NCBI GenBank assembly: GCA_034422735.1
Contig: DAOUJL010000046.1
Span: forward strand, 1 to 10,932
Source of the DNA: CATOSD01 sp034422735
GTDB taxonomy: Bacteria; Chloroflexota; Dehalococcoidia; Lucifugimonadales; CATOSD01
DNA length: 10,932 nucleotides
Direction: 5' to 3'
A program made the translations under genes and the position numbers. Shown here piece by piece: positions 6,773-10,932 of this stretch. Within the stretch, counting starts at the first letter, position 1; each line of letters opens with the position of its first letter. The notes under the pieces are model-generated. The model was not told where the DNA came from, searched no databases, and saw nothing but the letters and a program-made list of their open reading frames with translations.

Positions 6773-6786
6773 CCGGCGGCCATACC

Positions 6787-7437
6787 CTACTGCCTGCTGA
6801 AGCGGGACCTGAGCTGCTGGGTGACCTGCTTCCGCAGCTCTTCCCCCTCGCGTCGCAGAAGGTCCAACTCCGTCTCGAGGCGCCTGGACGTCGAAGGCTC
6901 GGCCAGCAGCGCCTGCTTCTCCTCCAGGCTCGCCTGGAGCATTCCGCCGATGAAGTAGGACAGGTCGAGCGGGTCTGAGGGCAGCTGGGACTCCCGCACC
7001 CACCCGCCGTTGAGACCGTAGCGCAGCCGCACGTGCTCGGTGGCCGCCTTGCGAATCTGCGCCATCTCGGTGGGCGGCACGTCCACCTCCTCCTCATCTG
7101 CGAGCAGCCTGACGTCCGCGGCCAGGTAGGGGCGCTGCTGTGAGACCGCCACTATCTCGAAACGCTCGCGTCCGAATATCGAGATGAAGAAGCGGTCGCC
7201 GGAAACGCGGTTCACGTGCACGATGTCCGCGACCGTGCCCACCACGTGCGGCGTCGCCGGCTCGCCTACCTCAACACCCTCCTTGATGAGCGTGACGCCG
7301 AACCTGGAGTCGCGGTCCAGGCAGTCCCTCAACATCTGCTTGTAGCGCTCCTCGAATATCTGAAGCGGTATCGTGGTGTTTGGGAACATCACCACGTTCA
7401 GAGGGAAGAGGGGCAGGCGGACAATCTCGTCGGGCAT
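6787..7437 (-). CDS. Stand-alone Lon N-terminal (substrate-binding) domain protein
   Basis: 216 residues on the minus strand from ATG 7437. AGGAG at 7453-7449 lies 11 bases upstream, and the family's start MPDEIVRLPLFPLNVVMFPN sits right at this Met; the longer open frame upstream is antisense to the ABC gene. The PUA-like Lon substrate-binding domain runs from about 4 to 110: LPLFPLNVVMFPN, IPLQIFEERYKQML, FGVTLIKEG, GTVADIVHV, GRERFEIVAV. A helical bundle follows and ends in a probable coiled coil (about 185-208, LETELDLLRREGEELRKQV). There is no AAA or protease domain, so it is not Lon itself. Such proteins are common in bacteria and of unclear role, probably substrate or partner binding. 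It converges on the BtuF-like gene with only 14 bases between stops. Confidence 0.9.
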   Translation of the reverse strand: MPDEIVRLPLFPLNVVMFPNTTIPLQIFEERYKQMLRDCLDRDSRFGVTLIKEGVEVGEPATPHVVGTVADIVHVNRVSGDRFFISIFGRERFEIVAVSQQRPYLAADVRLLADEEEVDVPPTEMAQIRKAATEHVRLRYGLNGGWVRESQLPSDPLDLSYFIGGMLQASLEEKQALLAEPSTSRRLETELDLLRREGEELRKQVTQQLRSRFSRQ

Positions 7438-7467
7438 CGAATTGGCGGCTCCTGCGGGTATTGTGCG

Positions 7468-7497
7468 AGTATATAGCGCGTGGACGCATGTTGCCAA
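7468..7497 (-). promoter_or_regulatory. Sigma70-type promoter for the Lon-domain gene
   Basis: On the minus strand, TTGGCA (7497-7492) and TATACT (7473-7468) are separated by 18 bases. The expected start of transcription is near 7461, about 24 bases before the ATG and just upstream of the AGGAG ribosome site. The AT-rich -10 area stands out in an otherwise GC-rich spacer. Confidence 0.55.
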
Positions 7498-7526
7498 TGT
7501 GGGCGGCGTAGTCCCCCTCACCTCAA

Positions 7527-7549
7527 TCCTCTCCCACCAGGGGAGAGGA
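7527..7549. repeat. Palindromic dispersed-type repeat (REP/MITE-like)
   Basis: TCCTCTCCC (7527-7535) and GGGAGAGGA (7541-7549) form a perfect 9-bp stem with a 5-base loop. It is preceded by CCCCCTCACCTCAA (7513-7526). Elements of the form CCCTCACC...CCTCTCCC-loop-GGGAGAGG recur in intergenic DNA of many GC-rich bacterial genomes, including Chloroflexota, as I recall. Only one copy lies in this window, so its repetitive nature is inferred. It sits in the spacer between divergent genes. Confidence 0.6.
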
Positions 7550-7591
7550 GGCCACCGTTGTGACGGGAGGTTTAGCGACTTGACGCCATTG

Positions 7592-8668
7592 ATGAGCCTC
7601 AGCGTGAGGAAGCGGTTCGCCGGGTTCGAGCTGGACTGCGAGGCGGAGTTCGCGCCCGGCGTGACGGCGATCTTCGGGCCGTCCGGCAGCGGCAAGACGA
7701 CGCTGCTCAACTGCATCGCCGGCCTGGTTGCGCCGGACGATGGCGAGATCGAGGCGATGGGCCGCGTGGTGTTCTCCGGCGCGCTCCGCCGGAACGAGCC
7801 GCCGGAGCGCAGGCGCTTCGGCTACGTGTTCCAGGACTCGGCGCTGTTTCCGCACATGAGCGTGCGGGACAACATCAGCTACGGCTACAAGCTCACGCCC
7901 AATCATCTGCGCAGGACCGAACCATCGACGCTGGCCGAGCTGTTCGGGCTGGGCGCGTTGATGGACCGGCGCGTCGGGGGCCTGTCCGGCGGGGAGCGTC
8001 AGCGCGTGGCGCTGGCGCGGGCGCTGGCGGTTTCGCCGGAGCTGCTGCTGCTCGACGAGCCGCTCGCCTCGCTGGACGCCGGATTCCGGGGGGTGATCAT
8101 CAAGCACCTGAAGAGCGTCCGGCGCGAGTTGGGAACGTCCATGATCTACGTGTCCCACTCGATCTCGGAGGTGTCGGCGCTGGCGGACACGACGCTGGTG
8201 CTGGTCGACGGGCGGAAGGCGGTGCACGACGAGACGCCGCGGGTGGTGGTGCATCCCGCGATAGCGGACTTCGCGGACTACAACGCGCTGGAGAACCTGC
8301 TCGAGGCCAGGGTGGAGACGACGGGCGCGGGCGACGGGCTGGCGGAGCTGGGGGTCGGCAAGGCGCGGCTGGTGGCCCGGGCCGACGGCAGGCGGGAGGG
8401 CGAGGTGGTGACGGCGTCGATCCGGGCGGGCGATGTGATTCTGACGACCAACCCTCCATCCAGGATGAGCGCCCGCAACGTGATTCCGGCAGTCATCGAG
8501 GAGATTCACGCGCTGTCGCGCGGCGGCAGGGTGCTGGTTTACTGCGACGTGGGCGAGCGGTTGATGGTGGAAATCACGGCGGGGGCGCTCGATGAGCTCG
8601 GCCTGAGTCCGGGTCTGGACGTGCACCTTATCATCAAGGCCAACAGCATCTGGGTGCACGCGCGCTGA
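7592..8668 (+). CDS. modC: ModC-like molybdate-type ABC transporter ATPase
   Basis: 358 residues from ATG 7592. TTG 7580 is a real alternative because GGGAGG at 7565-7570 is 9 bases before it, whereas the ATG has no ribosome site; family alignment fits the ATG. The nucleotide-binding domain is complete: Walker A GPSGSGKTT (29-37), Q-loop Q81 in FGYVFQDSALFPHM, signature LSGGERQRVA (131-140), Walker B LLLLDEP (151-157) and H-loop H189. The C-terminus (about 290-358: SARNVIPAVIEEIHALSRGG, VEITAGALDELGL, VHLIIKANSIWVHAR) is a Mop/TOBE-type oxyanion domain as in ModC. It would energise uptake of molybdate or tungstate at the membrane. No permease or binding protein is next to it: the neighbours run on the opposite strand on both sides. 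Confidence 0.87.
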   Translation: MSLSVRKRFAGFELDCEAEFAPGVTAIFGPSGSGKTTLLNCIAGLVAPDDGEIEAMGRVVFSGALRRNEPPERRRFGYVFQDSALFPHMSVRDNISYGYKLTPNHLRRTEPSTLAELFGLGALMDRRVGGLSGGERQRVALARALAVSPELLLLDEPLASLDAGFRGVIIKHLKSVRRELGTSMIYVSHSISEVSALADTTLVLVDGRKAVHDETPRVVVHPAIADFADYNALENLLEARVETTGAGDGLAELGVGKARLVARADGRREGEVVTASIRAGDVILTTNPPSRMSARNVIPAVIEEIHALSRGGRVLVYCDVGERLMVEITAGALDELGLSPGLDVHLIIKANSIWVHAR

Positions 8669-8704
8669 CCTTCCACTGTGCCGGCGCGCCGTCATTAGAC
8701 AGGA

Positions 8705-8725
8705 GAGCCGCCTTGAAGGCGGCTC
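8705..8725. terminator. Hairpin between convergent genes, probable bidirectional terminator
   Basis: GAGCCGCCT (8705-8713) and AGGCGGCTC (8717-8725) form a 9-bp stem with a 3-base loop (or 8 bp with 5 bases). It lies between the convergent stops at 8668 and 8755, and CGCTGTTTCT follows on the plus side. A 10-bp palindrome CGGCGCGCCG lies nearby at 8682-8691. The U-run is poor, so termination efficiency is uncertain. Confidence 0.6.
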
Positions 8726-8754
8726 CGCTGTTTCTGCCGTCGGTTGTGGTGGCT

Positions 8755-9315
8755 TTAGCCGGTGGGTTCCTGCTCCTGTTCGCCCTCGCCGAGGTTTTCC
8801 AGGTTGAGCGTGTTCAGGAACGGCTCGAAGGCCGACATTCGCGACACCTCGTCGGCGGTAACCGGGGTGGCCGGCTGCTGCTCGCGGCCCGTCACCACGG
8901 CCTTGCCCGTCTCCATGTCCATCTGGACGCCGCCCTTCTTGAGCACCGACTCCTCGGCGTAGATGGGCGACTCCGAGCGAACGGCCAGCGCGATGGCGTC
9001 GCTGGGTCGCGAGTCCACCTCCAGCGTGCCGCCGCTGTGGGTCAGCACTATCTTGGCGTAGAAGGTGTCGTCGGTCAGGTCGGACACCACGATGTGATCT
9101 ACGGAGGCGCCCAGGTTGTCGATGACCGATCCCAGCAGGTCGTGGGTGAGCGGTCGAGGCACGGACACCTCCTGGAGCTTCAGCGCGATGGAGTCGGCCT
9201 CGTTGGGCCCAATCCAAATTGGGAGGTAGCTGTCCGACCCCTTCGCGCGCAAGATCACAACGCGCTGGTAGTTCTGCATGCTTACGCGGATGCTGTCAAT
9301 GACCATTTCGTGCAT
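8755..9315 (-). CDS. Bifunctional nuclease-family (DUF151) protein
   Basis: 186 residues on the minus strand from ATG 9315, chosen because GGGAGG lies 8 bases upstream; a TTG further up (9342) has no such site. The DUF151 domain fills residues 1 to about 130: VIDSIRVSMQNYQRVVILRA, YLPIWIGPNEADSIALKLQ, PRPLTHDLLGSVIDNLGA, VDSRPSDAIALAVRSESPIYAEE. This is the core named after plant and bacterial bifunctional (DNase/RNase) nucleases; in bacteria the activity is mostly untested. The C-terminal 50 residues are variable and end in an acidic tail (LENLGEGEQEQEPTG) without the UVR motif found in some relatives. It is downstream of DUF951 and pyrF but has its own promoter. Confidence 0.9.
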   Translation of the reverse strand: MHEMVIDSIRVSMQNYQRVVILRAKGSDSYLPIWIGPNEADSIALKLQEVSVPRPLTHDLLGSVIDNLGASVDHIVVSDLTDDTFYAKIVLTHSGGTLEVDSRPSDAIALAVRSESPIYAEESVLKKGGVQMDMETGKAVVTGREQQPATPVTADEVSRMSAFEPFLNTLNLENLGEGEQEQEPTG

Positions 9316-9327
9316 TTCCAGTTCCTC

Positions 9328-9346
9328 CCGGTTGTCTTCCAACCAG
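9328..9346 (-). promoter_or_regulatory. Leader hairpin abutting the ribosome site of the DUF151 gene
   Basis: On the minus strand, CTGGTTG (9346-9340), loop GAAGA, CAACCGG (9334-9328) pair over 7 bp with one G-U. The 3' arm touches the GGGAGG ribosome site. It may modulate translation start; it could also be chance. Confidence 0.3.
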
Positions 9347-9368
9347 CCCCGTTCTCAGGTTAGGCGCC

Positions 9369-9398
9369 ATTTTATGGGTACGATTTTGCCTATGTCAA
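9369..9398 (-). promoter_or_regulatory. Near-consensus sigma70-type promoter for the DUF151 gene
   Basis: On the minus strand, TTGACA (9398-9393, perfect) and TAAAAT (9374-9369, 5 of 6) are 18 bases apart, in a markedly AT-richer segment. The start of transcription is expected near 9361, leaving a leader of about 46 bases. This is the best promoter in the window and lies just downstream of the DUF951 stop. Confidence 0.7.
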
Positions 9399-9414
9399 CG
9401 CGCTGCGGCGCAAA

Positions 9415-9615
9415 TTAGGTCAAGTTTCGAGCAGTTCTCGCTACCTGCCTGGCTCGCTTTTCCAGCGCCGACCTCGCCATCAGGGTGCGGCGCTCGCATC
9501 GCAGGCAGCGCAGGCCGATGTCGGCTCCGAGCCTCACGACCTCCCATTCGAAGCCGCCGCACGGGTGCGCTTTCTTCAGCCGGACGACGTCGCCCATGCG
9601 AAGCTCTAGCACCAT
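9415..9615 (-). CDS. DUF951 family small zinc-ribbon-like protein
   Basis: 66 residues on the minus strand. The ATG at 9615 overlaps the end of pyrF by 10 bases; AAGGAG lies 4 bases upstream, within pyrF. An internal Met at residue 7 is a possible alternative start. The family pattern is clear: GDVVRLKKAHPCGG with H17 and C19, EWEVVRLGADIGLRCLRCERR with C37 and C40, then LMARSALEKR. The Cys/His positions suggest a small metal-binding fold, and the basic tail could contact nucleic acid. DUF951 proteins have no established function. Overlap with pyrF implies coupled translation. Confidence 0.88.
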   Translation of the reverse strand: MVLELRMGDVVRLKKAHPCGGFEWEVVRLGADIGLRCLRCERRTLMARSALEKRARQVARTARNLT

Positions 9616-10442
9616 CCGGCTCCTTCCCGGGCCAGCACGGCGTTGATGTCGTCGCGCAGCCGCGAGGCCGCTGCCCTGGCCGCCTCGGCGAAGTCGCCGG
9701 CGCGGCGGGAGGCGTAGGTTACGCCGCGCGACGAGGAGATCATCAGGTTGGGGCGGTCGCCGTCCAGTCCGAACTTCACCGACTGCTCAAGGTCTCCCCC
9801 CTGGGCGCCGACGCCGGGCACCAGCAGCGGCATACCGGCGCAGTGCGCCCGCACCGCCTCCAGTTCCCGCGGGTAGGTGGCTCCGACCACCAGGCCGACG
9901 TTGCCGCGCGTGTTCCAGCCGGACGCGCGCTTCGCCATCAGCTCGTACAGCGGCATGCCGCCGTCATCGGCGGAGCGCAGGTCCTGGAAGTCGTCCGCGC
10001 CCGGGTTCGACGAGCGGCACCAGACGATCACGCCCTTGTCGGCGTAGTCCAGGAAGGGCTCGAGGGAGTCGCCGCCGGCGTAGGCGTTCACGGTCGCGGC
10101 GTCGAAGCCCCACACGTCGAAGAGCGCCTTGGCGTAGCGCTCGTTGGTCGAGTCGATGTCGCCGCGCTTGGAGTCGCCCACCAGGACGACGTCCGGGGCG
10201 GCATCGCGGATGTGGTCGATGGTGCGCTCCAGCGCGTCGAACCCCTCGCGGCCCAGCGCCTCGTAGAAGGGCAGGTTGGGCTTGTAGGCGCAGACGAGGT
10301 CGCGGGTGGCGTCAACTATGGCGCGGTTGAACGCGGCCACGTCCCGGACCGCCATCAGAGCCGGGTCGGGGTCCAGGCCCACACAGAGCAGGCTGCGGTT
10401 GGCGGCGGAGGCCGCGGCGAGCTTTTCTACGAAGCTTTTCAT
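9606..10442 (-). CDS. pyrF: Orotidine-5'-phosphate decarboxylase, subfamily 2
   Basis: 278 residues on the minus strand from ATG 10442, with GAGG 7 bases upstream; a GTG at 10460 is less well placed. It decarboxylates OMP to UMP, the last step of de novo pyrimidine synthesis, in the cytoplasm. The TIM barrel carries the subfamily-2 (about 270-residue) features: LLCVGLDPDP (18-27), CAYKPNLPFYEALG (51-64) with K54, VVLVGDSKRGDIDSTNERYA (85-104) holding the catalytic D90-x-K92-x-x-D95, WCRSSNPGADDFQ (141-153), VPGVGAQGGD (208-217) and ISSSRG (235-240) at the phosphate site. Nothing is missing. No other pyr gene is adjacent. It overlaps DUF951, and an inverted repeat lies 18 bases upstream of its start. 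Confidence 0.95.
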   Translation of the reverse strand: MKSFVEKLAAASAANRSLLCVGLDPDPALMAVRDVAAFNRAIVDATRDLVCAYKPNLPFYEALGREGFDALERTIDHIRDAAPDVVLVGDSKRGDIDSTNERYAKALFDVWGFDAATVNAYAGGDSLEPFLDYADKGVIVWCRSSNPGADDFQDLRSADDGGMPLYELMAKRASGWNTRGNVGLVVGATYPRELEAVRAHCAGMPLLVPGVGAQGGDLEQSVKFGLDGDRPNLMISSSRGVTYASRRAGDFAEAARAAASRLRDDINAVLAREGAGWC

Positions 10443-10460
10443 ATCGTCCCTCAATTCCAC

Positions 10461-10485
10461 ACTACGCCTATGGAGTTGGCGTAGT
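10461..10485 (-). promoter_or_regulatory. Inverted repeat in the pyrF leader
   Basis: ACTACGCC (10461-10468) and GGCGTAGT (10478-10485) are perfect 8-bp arms around 9 bases, ending 18 bases before the pyrF ATG and just upstream of its ribosome site. It could be a regulator's operator or an RNA hairpin in the leader. No U-run follows, so it is not a simple attenuator. Confidence 0.45.
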
Positions 10486-10566
10486 CAACCCCGCTGATTC
10501 GGCCGCTGCGGCCGCTGAGCGGGGCCACTGGACGCTCGAGGGATGGCGTTAGCGGCGAAAAGTGTG

Positions 10567-10592
10567 GCATTCTGATGCATTCCGTTGCATTC
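10567..10592. repeat. Three GCATTC hexamers at exact 10-bp spacing
   Basis: GCATTC occurs at 10567-10572, 10577-10582 and 10587-10592, so the copies lie on one face of the helix. The 4 bases between copies differ (TGAT, CGTT), so this is not a simple decamer duplication. Such phased half-sites can bind a cooperative regulator; none is identified. The site is about 125 bases upstream of pyrF. Confidence 0.5.
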
Positions 10593-10758
10593 GTAGCTGG
10601 GAGACTCGGGCATTTCGTCCCCTGGGAGAGCCGGATTGTGCGATTCTGTGACCTGAAGGGGCGAAAATGTGACAGAAATGGAGCAGCAGACCGGAGCGCC
10701 GGCCGGGGTGGTAGAGGCTGGCTATTGGGTTGTGAAGGTGCGTTGTGGAGGGAGAGTA

Positions 10759-10770
10759 GCACGTACGTGC
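10759..10770. repeat. 12-bp perfect palindrome
   Basis: GCACGTACGTGC is its own reverse complement with no spacer. It may be a protein-binding site or chance; nothing next to it points to a role. Confidence 0.3.
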
Positions 10771-10826
10771 GGGCGAATCAAGGGGGTTGGGGAAACCCAG
10801 ATCCACCGCCTAGTTGCAGAAGAAGG

Positions 10827-10894
10827 CCTCGTTGGAGCCGGCTGTAAAGCCGGCTATGATGGTAGTGAACAACAACAAGCCATCACCAACGAGG
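10827..10894 (+). ncRNA. Predicted three-way-junction RNA/leader element
   Basis: Three nested perfect helices fit this segment. The outer helix is CCTCGTTGG (10827-10835) with CCAACGAGG (10886-10894), 9 bp. Inside it is AGCCGGCT-GTAA-AGCCGGCT (10836-10855), an 8-bp stem capped by a GNRA-type tetraloop, then TGATGG (10857-10862) with CCATCA (10880-10885), 6 bp around a 17-base A-rich loop. Only A10856 is unpaired at the junction. The 3' arm of the outer helix contains CGAGG, which could be the ribosome site for the ATG at 10905, 10 bases later, so folding would hide it. It may be a translation-control leader of a mobile-element gene or part of a larger structured RNA extending past the window. 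The class is not identified. Confidence 0.5.
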
Positions 10895-10904
10895 TGCGAC
10901 TATT

Positions 10905-10932
10905 ATGCAGCAGGGAACGCTTCCTTTCCACT
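10905..10932 (+). CDS. Start of an unidentified gene, possibly a transposase (runs off the right edge)
   Basis: ATG at 10905 reads MQQGTLPFH to the window end; GAGG at 10891-10894 is 10 bases upstream. A Met-x-x-x-(T/V)-Leu-Pro-Phe opening is what I recall for a group of DDE transposases (IS1380-like), and the abrupt change from quiet intergenic DNA to a structured leader fits a mobile element. Nine residues cannot settle it. The alternative is that these bases still belong to the structured RNA, since AGGGAA and TTCCTT (about 10911-10925) could form another short hairpin. Confidence 0.3.

Larger units (their letters stand above)
10443..10826. other. Long gene-free region upstream of pyrF
   Basis: Nearly 400 bases without a convincing gene. 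Open frames on both strands (for example 10575-10847 plus and 10451-10762 minus) are Pro/Ser/Arg- or Gly/Arg-rich, overlap one another and have no ribosome site or family motif. It contains an 8-bp inverted repeat (10461-10485), tandem CGGCCGCTG copies (10500-10517), spaced GCATTC hexamers (10567-10592) and a 12-bp palindrome (10759-10770). I found no clear promoter for pyrF. Confidence 0.6.

Noticed and set aside
7523..9217. 564-residue minus-strand open frame
   Set aside because: Antisense to the complete ModC-like gene and overlapping the DUF151 gene; Arg/His/Gln-rich with no domain.
10483..10488. TTGACT on the minus strand as a -35 box for pyrF
   Set aside because: No acceptable -10 at 16-18 bases, and transcription would begin on top of the ribosome site.
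10500..10517. Tandem CGGCCGCTG copies
   Set aside because: Two 9-bp copies in GC-rich DNA are easily explained by slippage; no further copies nearby.
10645..10675. Two TGTGAC motifs resembling CRP/FNR half-sites
   Set aside because: They are in direct, not inverted, orientation and at the wrong distance for a dimer site.
10451..10762. 103-residue minus-strand open frame upstream of pyrF
   Set aside because: Pro/Ser-rich low-complexity translation that overlaps the pyrF start and the other open frame; no family signal.
10575..10847. 90-residue plus-strand open frame in the gene-free region
   Set aside because: No ribosome site, Gly/Arg-rich composition, no motif, and it runs into the structured element at 10827.

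Overview
The window is GC-rich bacterial DNA with tightly packed genes and short gaps. The protein families (a DUF951 zinc-ribbon-like protein next to a subfamily-2 pyrF, a bifunctional-nuclease-family protein, a stand-alone Lon N-domain protein, an RraA-like aldolase) suggest a Chloroflexota-type genome, perhaps Dehalococcoidia/SAR202-like. That placement is inference from gene content; there is no rRNA or marker to prove it. Twelve complete protein genes are supported. Partial coding starts run off both edges, and both look like mobile-element genes.

Left edge (1-332): the first 20 codons of an IS30-family transposase on the minus strand with a likely IS end near 104, then about 230 bases without a gene that carry a plausible sigma70-type promoter. 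From 333 to 4486 a plus-strand run encodes a small cytochrome-c-like protein lacking the haem motif, an OsmC-family peroxidase-like protein, a divergent histidine phosphatase, an RraA-family aldolase-like protein, a D-2-hydroxyacid dehydrogenase, a small cupin and an AlaX-type Ala-tRNA editing protein. A GC-rich hairpin follows. The RraA/dehydrogenase/cupin trio looks like a piece of small-organic-acid catabolism.

Centre (4487-8668): a recognisable promoter precedes a two-gene unit made of a PLP aminotransferase and, 2 bases later, a BtuF-like cobalamin-binding-fold protein without signal peptide. A Lon N-domain protein converges on it from the minus strand. Its divergent neighbour is a ModC-like ABC ATPase with no modA or modB in view. 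The divergent spacer holds a promoter for the Lon-domain gene and a palindromic dispersed-type repeat.

Right part (8669-10932): a terminator-like hairpin separates the ATPase gene from a minus-strand set read as pyrF, DUF951 (overlapping pyrF by 10 bases), then a bifunctional-nuclease-family gene with its own near-consensus promoter. Upstream of pyrF is almost 400 bases without a convincing gene. It contains an 8-bp inverted repeat, three GCATTC hexamers exactly 10 bp apart, a 12-bp palindrome and, at the far right, a 68-nt segment that folds on paper into a compact three-way junction with a GNRA-type tetraloop. That segment lies directly before a short open frame beginning MQQGTLPFH that runs off the edge. 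This structured leader is the most unusual thing in the window. No CRISPR array, tRNA or rRNA was seen.
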